From: Devosia sp.
GTDB taxonomy: Bacteria; Pseudomonadota; Alphaproteobacteria; Rhizobiales; Devosiaceae
Length of the DNA stretch: 32,710 nucleotides
Assembly: GCF_028290645.1 (NCBI RefSeq)
Contig: NZ_JAQGJL010000275.1
Coordinates: 1-32,710 of the forward strand
Reading direction: 5' to 3'
Below the pieces are notes generated by a model, which made no database searches, had not been told where the DNA came from, and saw only the letters and a program-made list of their open reading frames with translations. Below, one piece after another: positions 7,339-15,334 of the stretch. A program made the position numbers and the translations under genes. The first letter of the stretch is position 1. Every line of letters begins with the position of its first letter.

Positions 7339-9048
7339 CTAGCCAGTGGCCAGCGCCTGGTAGGCATCGTAGGCGGCGATCACTGTTGCCGTCTGCGCGG
7401 TGTGGCCGAGGATGAACTCCTCGCCGTAGATCGTCTCATCGGGGAACTCGGAGATCAGTGTCATCGGGACGTCGTAGGTGACGTCCGAGCTGACGGTGAT
7501 CGGGAAGCCGTTGACGACGCGGAACGTCGACGGCGGGCCGACATGCGCCGTATAGAGTGCGATCTGCCTGGCATTGTAGTCGACCAGCCCAGGGACCTCG
7601 GCCAGCTTTTCGGTCGTGGCAATCAGCAGCTTTTCGGCAAGCTCGGAATATTCCTTGTGGCAGCGCATCACGAGGAAGAACCCCTTGGGCAGCGTCCAGA
7701 GCTCAAAACCCTGCGGCAGGTAGCCGGAGAGCGGCCGGGTCCATTCGTGGGCGGGATAGCCGTGGAGATTGAGATGGAGCCTGGCGTCCATGCGGCTGAG
7801 CTGCTCGCGCCGGATCAGGCTCTCGAAAATCGGCTCGGCACCGCGGGATTCGACGTCGTCGCCGAGGCCTGTGTAGCGCGCGGCGTGGTGCATGTGGTTG
7901 GGGTGCTCGGCCCGCAGCCGGTGGTGCAGGGCGTAGCCGTCGGGGTTCTCGAGCGGCGTGACCGCGAAATGCGCTTCGGGCCGCTGGTTTAGCAGCTGCG
8001 CGCCGCGGACGGCGCCGACAATGCCCGTCGTCTCATTGGCATGCTGGCCGGAGGTGATGATCACTCCGAGGTCCGTACCGGGCTTGTAGGCCCCCGGCAG
8101 CGCCCTGCCCGCCCGGGACCGCGCCGTGATCGGCTCGCGACCGAGCGCTGCGATCTCGGCGCGGATTTGATCGACGCCCAGCGGATGGGTTGCCGCTGCA
8201 AGCGGCTGAAACGGCACCGACGCCTCGGCTTGGTAGAGCGGGCGCGTTTCGATCCGTACCGAGGGAGGTCCCTCGGCGCGGCCGACCTGCGGCACGATAT
8301 GGCCCGGGCGGGCGCGGCGGTCAGAACGTCCGGAGCCGAGCCGGGCCTGGAAGATTTCCATCACCGAGAAGTAGAGATCCTCGTGCATGGCCTCGGCGAG
8401 GCTGATCGCCTCCTCGCCGACGGGCAGCTTCTCGTCTCTCGCCGGCAGGGTGACACGGATGTTGAGCTCGTCGAACAATGGGGCGGTGGTGCCGAAGTCG
8501 AACGTCGCGATCGCGTCCATGGCCCGCGCATAGACCTGCTCGAAATCGGTGGTGATCGGCTCGTCGATGCCGTCGGCAGGGATGCGGAGCCAGCCGGTTG
8601 GACTGAGCTGCGGGTCGCCGCAATGGTCAGTATGAACGCGGTTGGGGGCGAAGACTTCAAACATTTCGCCGTCCAGCGTCACGCGATAGGTGAGGTCGTT
8701 GGTCGCCTCGCCGGCAAAGGTCAGCGTCGCACCATCGACCATGCCGGCAAGCGGGAAGGCTTCGAGCAGGAAGCGCTTCTGCGAGGCATTGGGGCTGATC
8801 GGGTAGCGGACATCGATCGTCTTGATTATCGGCGGCGCCTCTTCGGTCAGGAAATGCACCAGCGGCTTGTAGGCGCTTCGCATGCGCGCCGTGATGCCGG
8901 CATCGGCGAGCTTCGCCTCGGCCGCGCGGCGTGTCGGGGTGTCCTCGAACAGCCAGGCCTCGACCGCCCCGCTCGGTCGCCTCGCGAGCAGGCGGTCGAC
9001 CAGCGCGTCGATGGTGCGCTCGGCAATGAAATCGAGAAGGACAGTCAT
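7339..9048 (-). CDS. M14-family zinc metallopeptidase (carboxypeptidase-like), cytosolic
   Basis: Predicted zinc-dependent hydrolase of peptide or amide bonds, 569 residues. The C-terminal half is an M14 catalytic domain. Zinc ligands are His336 and Glu339 in SGQHANETTG and His429 in LHLNLHG. LENPDGY (366-372) is the substrate-pocket NPDG motif, and a Glu near ISEFPDE (about 530-540) may be the general base. The first 270 residues are a long extension that I do not recognise as a named domain. No signal peptide is seen, so it should act in the cytosol. The ATG at 9048 has AGGG 7 nt upstream. It lies 226 bp upstream of, and in the same direction as, the GntR-amidase-importer operon, which suggests shared peptide or amide degradation. 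Confidence 0.88.
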   Translation of the reverse strand: MTVLLDFIAERTIDALVDRLLARRPSGAVEAWLFEDTPTRRAAEAKLADAGITARMRSAYKPLVHFLTEEAPPIIKTIDVRYPISPNASQKRFLLEAFPLAGMVDGATLTFAGEATNDLTYRVTLDGEMFEVFAPNRVHTDHCGDPQLSPTGWLRIPADGIDEPITTDFEQVYARAMDAIATFDFGTTAPLFDELNIRVTLPARDEKLPVGEEAISLAEAMHEDLYFSVMEIFQARLGSGRSDRRARPGHIVPQVGRAEGPPSVRIETRPLYQAEASVPFQPLAAATHPLGVDQIRAEIAALGREPITARSRAGRALPGAYKPGTDLGVIITSGQHANETTGIVGAVRGAQLLNQRPEAHFAVTPLENPDGYALHHRLRAEHPNHMHHAARYTGLGDDVESRGAEPIFESLIRREQLSRMDARLHLNLHGYPAHEWTRPLSGYLPQGFELWTLPKGFFLVMRCHKEYSELAEKLLIATTEKLAEVPGLVDYNARQIALYTAHVGPPSTFRVVNGFPITVSSDVTYDVPMTLISEFPDETIYGEEFILGHTAQTATVIAAYDAYQALATG

Positions 9049-9119
9049 TTCACACCCTTGGGATCGGGATAGTCGCGCAGCCAGTCATCGAGGAGGGACC
9101 CAACTCCAGTCTGGCGCAG

Positions 9120-9180
9120 GCGGAAGGATGAGTCCCAGCTTTCGCTGGGATGACACCAGCGGGGTTCGATGGTCCCGGGC
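9120..9180. repeat. Interspersed palindromic repeat of the GGGATGAC type
   Basis: Contains TCCCAGC-TTTC-GCTGGGA (9133-9150), a 7-bp stem with a 4-nt loop followed directly by TGACACC. This core, which translates as fragments such as CHPSESWD or VIPAKAGT, is familiar from many proteobacterial intergenic REP-like repeats. It lies 70-130 bp upstream of the M14 start. Recognition comes from general knowledge; only one copy is clear in this window. Confidence 0.65.
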
Positions 9181-9246
9181 AGGGAAACACGTGGCCGTTG
9201 CGGCTGGGCCACCTCGCAGCCCCCATGGCGGCTGCCCTGAAACAGC

Positions 9247-9284
9247 GAGGCCCAGCAAGGGAGGTGGAACTCCCGCTGGGCCTC
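9247..9284. repeat. Strong intergenic hairpin
   Basis: A 10-bp perfect outer stem (GAGGCCCAGC with GCTGGGCCTC), a 2-nt AA bulge on the left arm, then a 5-bp inner stem (GGGAG with CTCCC) around a 6-nt loop. There is no T-tract on either side. It lies about 200 bp upstream of the M14 gene with no coding sequence around it. It may be the second half of a REP pair or part of a structured RNA. Confidence 0.7.
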
Positions 9285-9767
9285 AGCCATCGGGCGGCGA
9301 AGCCCGACAGCGGGTCGGAGATACGCATTCGAGGGTTCGAAGTCCAGTCGCGATCTGAATATCGGGGGCTTTTCCTCGCGCGGCGATCGGTGTTCCGGCG
9401 TGGTCGAGTCGCGTTCCAGGTGCAGTTTTCGCGACCGCGCCGGAAGAGATCAGCTGCCAATGATCGACCCCTGTACGCAATTCTACCAGCATTACAGCGT
9501 GTGTGCACGGGGTCCGGATTAGCACTATTGCGCTGGACTCAACCTCCGGCCCTACATAGTGGAATGGCTTGGCCACCCCCGATCCGATGATACTACCGCC
9601 TTGTAATTCAATCATTTTGTTCAAATCCAGACGAAATATCTGCGCCACGTCGCGAAAAACCCCTTCTAAGATATGGACAAATAGTACGCGTTTGTGCCTA
9701 GTTCTCATGTTGTATCGTAATTTTGCAACAGATTATCAAAGTGTCGCTGACACCTGCCGTTATTCTC

Positions 9768-9796
9768 TTGCGACGAAGCTTTAACCGATCAATATT
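9768..9796 (+). promoter_or_regulatory. Possible sigma-70 promoter for the autotransporter gene
   Basis: TTGCGA (9768-9773) and AATATT (9791-9796) with 17-nt spacing, each matching consensus at four of six positions, lie in the AT-rich stretch. They would give a leader of about 165 nt before the ATG at 9969. Weak evidence; other AT-rich pairs nearby would do as well. Confidence 0.25.
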
Positions 9797-9968
9797 AAGT
9801 ACACGTAGTCTCAGGCCACTAGACTCTACCAGTTCGGCTCCCGTTTTGCGGCGTGGGCACTTGCTGTTTCCTTCCTTCGTTCGTCCAGTTGATCCAGGCC
9901 TTGGGGCGGGTCGCGTGTGCGGTCCGCTCATCAGAGTTCTTTGGAAACCCAATGATCAGGAGCGGATC

Positions 9969-11897
9969 ATGGTTCGAATTGCCAATCCAATGAGGCGCCA
10001 CGCCCCCCTTTCGGCAGACCTGCTGGCCTGCATGCTGGCGCCGTGTATCCTCGTCATGGCGACGAGTGCGGGCGCACAGGAACTGAATAGTTTCGCGGTC
10101 CTTGCCGGCTCGACGATCACCAATGTTGGACCGACCGTCATTAACGGCAACGTCGGGCTCTGGCCGGGGACGGCTGTTACCGGATTTCCTCCTGGGTTGG
10201 TGACGGGGGGCTCGATCTATGCGAACAACGCTGTGGCCCTTCAGGCGCAGAACGACCTGACCACAGCGTACAATGTGCTGATGGGGAGGCCGTACACGAT
10301 TGATCTGACGGGTGTGGACCTCGGTCTCGCCGGCCCGCTGACTGCGGGGGTATATAATTTCGATGATGCCGCTCAGCTCACTGGGACGCTGACGCTGACC
10401 GGCGATGCCGACGATGTGTTCATCTTCCAGATCGGCAGCACGCTAACGACTGCATCGAGTTCGGCCATCGTGCTAGGTGGCACGGTTCAAGCCAGCAACG
10501 TTTTCTTCGTGGTTGGAAGCTCCGCTACGATCGGCAGCGCCACCGCCTTCAAGGGCCAGATCCTGGCGCTGACAAGCATTTCGTTGGACTCCACCGCCAG
10601 CATCGATTGCGGGGCAGCGTGGGCGAGAAATGGCGCAGTTACGCTGATCAACAACCTCATCAATATCTGCACTTTCGCCGTGGCTCCCGGCACTATCGGG
10701 GATGTGCTCGGTCCGGATGGCACCGACAATGAGAATGCGGTGGCGGACGCGCTCGACGACTATGTGGCCGGGGGCGGAACGCTGCCGCTGGGCTTCGGAG
10801 TGCTGGGCCTGCTGACGCCGGCCGAACTGGCCGCGGCGCTGGCGCAACTGGCCGGCGAGGTGGCCACGGGCGTTGCACCGGCGGGCATCCAGTCGATGGA
10901 TTCGTTTCTCTCGGTGGTGCTCGGCGATCGCACCGGCCCGGGCGTCACGGTTGCCGCCGACGACACTGGTCCCGGCACGGTCAGCGTGATGGGCTATTGG
11001 CCGGAAGCGCGCACGGCGCCGGACTCACCCTTCGGATCGTTCGACAGCAAGGGGCCGGAGACAGGCGTCTGGAATATCTGGATGGCCGCATATGGCGGTT
11101 ACAGCCTGACGGAAGGCGATGCCGGCGTCGGCAGCCATGACCGAACGACGCGCGACTACGGAGTCGCCTTCGGTTTCGATGGCCTGCTGTGGGAAGACGG
11201 CTCCGTCGGCCTCGCCGTCTCGGTTGGCGGTACCAATTTCTCGCTGGCCGACGGGTTTGGCAGCGGCCACAGCGACGCGCTGCAGTTCGCCGCCTATGGC
11301 CACAAGGATTTCGGCAATGCCTATGTCGAAGGCGCGCTGGCCTATGGCTACCATGCCTTCACCACCGACCGGTACGTGACCATCGCCGGCGTCGACCACT
11401 TTCGGGCGGAGTTTTCCGCTCATGATGTGGCCGCCGAACTCGAGGCCGGCTACAAGCTCGGCTGGTTCATTCCCTATGCTGCCATACGCGGGCACGCGTT
11501 CATGAAGCCGGCCTACAGCGAAACCACGGTCTCCGGGGTTTCGACCTTCGCGCTCGACTACGACGCCTCGACGGTGCTGGCCGCCAGTACTGAAATCGGT
11601 GCCACCGCGGTGTGGGACACGACCTTCGCAGACGACGCCGCGCTGTCGCTTTGGGTGAAGGCGGCCTGGAAGCACCATTTCGGGACGACGTCCAACGTTA
11701 CCGCCGGATTCCAGGCACTGCCGGGGACCAGCTTCGAGGTCGAAGGGGCAACGCCTGCCGCCGATTCCGTGCTCGTCTCCGCCGGCGGGCAGATCGCCGC
11801 CAGCAACGGGTGGGGGCTTGGGGCGTCGGTCAGGGGTGACTTTGCGGCGAACGCCCGGAGCTACGGGGCCGACGCTACGCTGTCGTACACCTGGTGA
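9969..11897 (+). CDS. Ice-binding-like DUF3494 passenger fused to an autotransporter beta-barrel
   Basis: Predicted type Va-like surface protein of 642 residues. Residues 1-36 form a signal peptide (hydrophobic 17-33, cleavage likely after AGA at 34-36). Residues about 38-236 match the DUF3494 ice-binding-protein fold: SFAVLAGSTITN, GNVGLWPGTAVTGFPPG, the NDLTTAYN helix, LTAGVYNF and DDVFIFQIGSTLTTASSS. A segment at about 250-320 (LTPAELAAALAQLAGEVATG, then SMDSFLSVVLGD) is the linker helix typically found just before autotransporter barrels. Residues about 365-642 are the beta-barrel, ending in the outer-membrane aromatic signature LSYTW. The ATG at 9969 was chosen because AGGAG lies 6 nt upstream and the signal peptide then starts correctly. 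Ice binding itself is not shown; many DUF3494 proteins are probably adhesins. Confidence 0.88.
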   Translation: MVRIANPMRRHAPLSADLLACMLAPCILVMATSAGAQELNSFAVLAGSTITNVGPTVINGNVGLWPGTAVTGFPPGLVTGGSIYANNAVALQAQNDLTTAYNVLMGRPYTIDLTGVDLGLAGPLTAGVYNFDDAAQLTGTLTLTGDADDVFIFQIGSTLTTASSSAIVLGGTVQASNVFFVVGSSATIGSATAFKGQILALTSISLDSTASIDCGAAWARNGAVTLINNLINICTFAVAPGTIGDVLGPDGTDNENAVADALDDYVAGGGTLPLGFGVLGLLTPAELAAALAQLAGEVATGVAPAGIQSMDSFLSVVLGDRTGPGVTVAADDTGPGTVSVMGYWPEARTAPDSPFGSFDSKGPETGVWNIWMAAYGGYSLTEGDAGVGSHDRTTRDYGVAFGFDGLLWEDGSVGLAVSVGGTNFSLADGFGSGHSDALQFAAYGHKDFGNAYVEGALAYGYHAFTTDRYVTIAGVDHFRAEFSAHDVAAELEAGYKLGWFIPYAAIRGHAFMKPAYSETTVSGVSTFALDYDASTVLAASTEIGATAVWDTTFADDAALSLWVKAAWKHHFGTTSNVTAGFQALPGTSFEVEGATPAADSVLVSAGGQIAASNGWGLGASVRGDFAANARSYGADATLSYTW

Positions 11898-11907
11898 ACG
11901 GTTGCGC

Positions 11908-12429
11908 ATGAGGTTGCGGGGGCCCTGGGCGAGGGGAGTGGCAGTGGCCATGGCTCTCGCCGCGGGCCTCGCCTTTGCGTCGGCGGCTACGGCGGTAGAG
12001 GTCGTAGTGTTCACGGCCGAAATTGCTCCCGGCACGATCGTCATCAAGACCAGCCTGCGCAAGCTCTACCTCGTCCTCGGCGAGGGAAAGGCCCTGCGCT
12101 ACCCGGTGGGCGTGGGGCGGGCCGGACGGCAATGGGTTGGCAGCTCGTTCATCGAGGCCAAATTCCTGCGCCCGAACTGGGCGCCGCCGGCCGAGATCAG
12201 GCGCGACCGGCCCGAGCTGCCGGCGGTTGTCCCCAGCGGGTCGCCGGCCAATCCGATGGGCGCGGCGGCAATGACTCTGTCGGGCGGCAATTATGCCATC
12301 CACGGCACCAATGCGCCGGATTCGATCGGCGGCTTCGTGTCCTATGGCTGCATCAGGATGTACAATGCCGACATCACCGATCTGTTCGCGCGGGTGAAAC
12401 CGGGGACGCCGGTTGTGGTGATGCGGTGA
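11908..12429 (+). CDS. Small exported L,D-transpeptidase (YkuD domain)
   Basis: Predicted periplasmic enzyme making 3-3 cross-links in peptidoglycan or attaching proteins to it; 173 residues from ATG 11908. A signal peptide occupies about 1-29 (hydrophobic 11-27, ATA cleavage region). The YkuD domain covers about 42-173, with the conserved His132 (IHGTNAPDSIGG) and the catalytic motif SYGCIRMYN, in which Cys148 is the nucleophile and Arg150 the conserved Arg. The longer upstream frame runs back into the autotransporter gene and was rejected. The gene starts 10 bp after the autotransporter stop, so the two are probably cotranscribed. It ends 19 bp from the convergent dhaK gene. Confidence 0.93.
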   Translation: MRLRGPWARGVAVAMALAAGLAFASAATAVEVVVFTAEIAPGTIVIKTSLRKLYLVLGEGKALRYPVGVGRAGRQWVGSSFIEAKFLRPNWAPPAEIRRDRPELPAVVPSGSPANPMGAAAMTLSGGNYAIHGTNAPDSIGGFVSYGCIRMYNADITDLFARVKPGTPVVVMR

Positions 12430-12448
12430 CGGGGGTTGGACCTGGTGC

Positions 12449-13438
12449 CTACGCTCCCCAGCGGAGGCCTGCGGTGTGGACGGGGGCGTCCCAGAGGGGA
12501 AGGATTTCGTCGTCGAGGAGGCTGAGGGTGATCGAGCAGCCGGCCATGTCGAGCGAGGTCACGTAGTTGCCGACGAGCGAGCGAGCGATCTTGACGCCGC
12601 GGGTTTCGAACATGCGCCGGGCGGCGTTGTACATCAGGTAGAGCTCCATCGAGGGAGTGGCGCCGAAGCCGTTGATGAAGAGCAGCGCGGACTTGCCGGA
12701 GATGTCGTCGAAATCGGTGGCGATGGCGGCGCACATTTCCTCTGCGATGGCGTCGGCGGATTTGAGCCTGTCCCGGCGGCGGCCCGGCTCGCCGTGGATA
12801 CCGACGCCGAACTCCATCTCGTCGGCGCCGATCTCGAACATCGGCTTGCCGGAGGCGGGAACGGTGCAGGAGGTGAGCGCGACGCCCATCGAGCGGGTGG
12901 CGCGGTTCACGCGATCGCCCAGCGCCTTGAGCGCGGCGAGATCCCTGCCCTGTTCGGCGGCGGCGCCGACGATCTTTTCGACCACCAGCGTGCCGGCGAC
13001 GCCGCGGCGGCCGGTGGTGTAGAGCGAATCCTCGACAGCGACGTCGTCGTTGACGAGGACCTTTTCGACCGGACCCGCGGCCATCTCGGAGGCCATGTCG
13101 AAGTTCATCACATCGCCCTCGTAGTTCTTGACGATGTAGAGGACGCCCGCGCCGGTATCGACGGCTTCGGCGGCGGCGAGCATCTGGTCGGGGGTGGGCG
13201 AGGTGAAGACCTGGCCGGGACAGGCGGCGTCAAGCATGCCGAGTCCGACGAAGCCGGCGTGAAGCGGCTCGTGGCCGGTGCCGCCGCCGGAAATCAGCGC
13301 CACCTTGCCGGGCTGCAACACCCTGCGGCGGATGAACTTGTGTTCCGGACCGAGGGTGACGATGTCGGCGTGGGCGGCGGCGAAACCGTCGAGGCTCTCG
13401 GTGAGGATGCTCTCGACGGCGTTCATCAGCTTCTTCAT
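12449..13438 (-). CDS. dhaK: Dihydroxyacetone kinase, substrate-binding subunit DhaK (PTS-dependent)
   Basis: Binds dihydroxyacetone covalently and receives phosphate from DhaL-ADP to give dihydroxyacetone phosphate in the cytosol. Its 329 residues align with E. coli DhaK without large gaps: GGGTGHEP with His56, NYEGD with Asp109, and FGVGIHGEPG with His215, the residue forming the hemiaminal with the substrate. It lacks a fused ATP-binding domain, so it belongs to the PEP-dependent type. It is the last gene of the operon: its ATG overlaps the stop of the EI gene (ATGA at 13435-13438). Its position at the 3' end, away from dhaL, differs from the usual dhaK-dhaL order. Confidence 0.96.
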   Translation of the reverse strand: MKKLMNAVESILTESLDGFAAAHADIVTLGPEHKFIRRRVLQPGKVALISGGGTGHEPLHAGFVGLGMLDAACPGQVFTSPTPDQMLAAAEAVDTGAGVLYIVKNYEGDVMNFDMASEMAAGPVEKVLVNDDVAVEDSLYTTGRRGVAGTLVVEKIVGAAAEQGRDLAALKALGDRVNRATRSMGVALTSCTVPASGKPMFEIGADEMEFGVGIHGEPGRRRDRLKSADAIAEEMCAAIATDFDDISGKSALLFINGFGATPSMELYLMYNAARRMFETRGVKIARSLVGNYVTSLDMAGCSITLSLLDDEILPLWDAPVHTAGLRWGA

Positions 13439-15048
13439 TCGGCGGAATCCGTGGTGCGGGTGCGGGCGATGGCGGCCTTGGCGAGCGGCAGTTGCGCGGG
13501 GCTGACCGAGAGAGCGCGGAGGCCGGAGGCGATCAGCGCGGGGATGGCGGCGGGATCGCCCGCGGCGTCGCCGCAGAGGCCGACCGGGATGCCATAGCGC
13601 TCGCCGTAGTTGGCGACGTGGTGGATCAGCGACAGGATTGCCGGATGTCGGACATCGTTGAGGGCGGCGACGGCGCCGTTGTCGCGGCCGGCGGCCATGA
13701 CGTACTGCGCAAGGTCGTTGGAGCCGATGGAGAAGAAGGCGACGTCGCGGAAGGGCTCAGGGTGGATGGCGACGGCGGGGACTTCGACCATGATGCCGAT
13801 CAGCGGAAAGTCATGCGGTATGCCGGCCGCGTTCAGTTCCTCCGAGACTTCCCGGAACAGATTCATTGCCGCCGTGTATTCCGACAATGCGCTGATCATG
13901 GGCAGCATGACCTTCACGTTGCCGGTGAACGAGGCACGCAGCAGTGCGCGGATCTGGACCCGGAAGATCTCGGGGCGGCTGAGCGAAAGGCGGATGCCGC
14001 GGAGGCCGAGGAAGGGGTTGGTTTCCTCCACCGTGTACCCCGGGACCGGCTTGTCGCCGCCGGCGTCGACGGTGCGGATGGTGACGGGCTTGCCGGCGGC
14101 CCATTCGATGACGCGGCGATAGGCGGCGTATTGAGTCTCCTCGTCGGGGAGGCCGTGGCGGAACAGGAACTCGGTGCGCATCAGGCCAATGCCGTCGCAG
14201 GTGGCGATGTCGATGGTGTCTGCTTCTGCGGGTTCCGCAATGTTTACCAGCACTTCGACGGGCGCGCCGTCGGCAGTAACGGCCGGATCGCGCAGGTGGC
14301 TGCGGGCGGCCTGGACGAGGTGCAGGTGGGCTGTGGAGGCCTTGAGGAACTCGTGCCGGGCCTCGGTGTCGGGGAGAATATCGAGGCGGCCGCGCTCGGC
14401 GTCGAGGAGGACGAAATCGCCCGTGGCGACCGCGATGGGGCCGGTGCCGACCAGCATGGGGACGCCGCGGGAGCGGGCGAGCATGGCAACGTGGCTCGCG
14501 GAACTGCCCGCGCCGAGGGCGATGCCACCGCCCTGTTTCCAGTCGATCGAGAGGAACTGGGTGGGGGTGAGATCGCGGGCGTGGAGGATGGCGCCCGGAG
14601 GTGGCTGGCGGTCGGTGGCGCCGCTCAGGGCGCGGAGGACCCGGTTGGAAATGTCTCGAAGATCAGCGCTTCGTGCAGCGAAGTACGCATCTTCGGCTGC
14701 TTCATAGCCATGAACTTCTGCCAGCAGCGCATCGGTCCAGGCGGTGGCGGCGTCGGCGCCGGTCGTGATGGCGGCGAAGGCGGGATCGGAGAGGTTGTCG
14801 TCCTCGATCATGGCGATCTGGAACTCGAGGATGGCGGCGGTTTCGTCGTTGGATTTGGCCATCAGTTCGGCGATCTCGGCGGCGGACCTGGCGAGGGCGG
14901 CGCGCAGGCGCTTCGTCTCGACCGCCGGGTCGCCGCTCGGGGCGTAGGCGCCATCGCCGCCGTCGAGGATGAACAGCGGGCCGGAGGCGTAGCCGATGGA
15001 TGCGACGGTGCCGGTGACGCGGTCGAGTCTAGTCGTTGGCTGGGACAT
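13435..15048 (-). CDS. ptsP: PEP-protein phosphotransferase (enzyme I) of the dihydroxyacetone PTS
   Basis: Takes phosphate from phosphoenolpyruvate and passes it to HPr, here presumably to feed DhaM. The 537-residue protein has an N-terminal HPr-binding/phosphohistidine region with active-site His186 (GAGSSASHVAMLARS) and a C-terminal PEP-binding TIM barrel: GLMRTEFLF (288-296), TVDAGGDKP (326-334), NPFLGLRG (344-351), GSNDLAQY (442-449) and active-site Cys492 in GLCGDAAGD. No GAF domain is present, so it is not the nitrogen-PTS form. ATG 15048 lies inside the 3' end of the HPr gene (20-bp overlap); the upstream extension of the frame was rejected as HPr shadow. In E. coli this domain is the C-terminal part of DhaM. 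The symbol follows common genome usage for similar proteins. Confidence 0.94.
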   Translation of the reverse strand: MSQPTTRLDRVTGTVASIGYASGPLFILDGGDGAYAPSGDPAVETKRLRAALARSAAEIAELMAKSNDETAAILEFQIAMIEDDNLSDPAFAAITTGADAATAWTDALLAEVHGYEAAEDAYFAARSADLRDISNRVLRALSGATDRQPPPGAILHARDLTPTQFLSIDWKQGGGIALGAGSSASHVAMLARSRGVPMLVGTGPIAVATGDFVLLDAERGRLDILPDTEARHEFLKASTAHLHLVQAARSHLRDPAVTADGAPVEVLVNIAEPAEADTIDIATCDGIGLMRTEFLFRHGLPDEETQYAAYRRVIEWAAGKPVTIRTVDAGGDKPVPGYTVEETNPFLGLRGIRLSLSRPEIFRVQIRALLRASFTGNVKVMLPMISALSEYTAAMNLFREVSEELNAAGIPHDFPLIGIMVEVPAVAIHPEPFRDVAFFSIGSNDLAQYVMAAGRDNGAVAALNDVRHPAILSLIHHVANYGERYGIPVGLCGDAAGDPAAIPALIASGLRALSVSPAQLPLAKAAIARTRTTDSAE

Positions 15049-15322
15049 GCGCTCCCTCGTCGAAGTCGCGCCTGACGAGATCGACCAGCGCCGCGACCGC
15101 AGCCTCGGCGTCGTCGCCTTCGGCACGGATAAACAGGGTGGACCCCTGGGGCGCCCGGGTGGCCATGACCTTGACGATCGACTTGGCGTCGACCCAGGGC
15201 CCCTGCTCCACCACGGCAAGCTCGATGCGTGCGACAAAACCCTTGGCGAGCTTGGTGAGCTTGACCGAGGGGCGGGCGTGGAGGCCCGTTTCGTGGGTTA
15301 TGAGCACCTGTGCTTCCAACAA
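15029..15322 (-). CDS. HPr-family phosphocarrier protein
   Basis: Small cytosolic phosphocarrier between enzyme I and the EIIA-like DhaM. The 97-residue protein has the active-site His15 in TGLHARPSVKLTKLAK and a Ser48 region (VDAKSIVKVMA) matching the Ser46 site of HPr. The predicted start is TTG at 15322 (a second TTG follows directly), with AGGA 8 nt upstream overlapping the dhaM stop. No ATG exists in a sensible position, so the rare start seems real. Its 3' end overlaps the EI start by 20 bp. Its place between dhaM and EI makes it a dedicated Dha phosphocarrier rather than a global one. Confidence 0.93.
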   Translation of the reverse strand: MLEAQVLITHETGLHARPSVKLTKLAKGFVARIELAVVEQGPWVDAKSIVKVMATRAPQGSTLFIRAEGDDAEAAVAALVDLVRRDFDEGAHVPAND

Positions 15323-15334
15323 GGCGGTGGTCCT

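Larger units (their letters stand above)
9049..9968. other. Long intergenic region without a supported gene
   Basis: About 920 bp separate the M14 gene from the autotransporter gene. The part next to the M14 start (9120-9290) is GC-rich and full of inverted repeats. The part from about 9600 to 9840 is AT-rich, about 42% G+C by hand count, against clearly higher values elsewhere. Open frames on both strands here (for example 9283-9708 minus and 9150-9590 plus) have no recognisable domain, no convincing ribosome site and run through the hairpins. I therefore call no gene. Confidence 0.6.

Noticed and set aside
9045-9290. 81-residue frame containing CHPSESWD-like sequence
   Set aside because: The peptide is a translation of the interspersed repeat and adjoining hairpin, a common false gene call.
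9283-9708. Possible 141-residue gene on the minus strand
   Set aside because: No recognisable family and no ribosome site; its frame crosses AT-rich and hairpin DNA with changing composition.
15029-15048. Overlap of the HPr and EI genes as a possible fusion
   Set aside because: The two are in different frames with a normal stop and start, so they are separate proteins with coupled translation.
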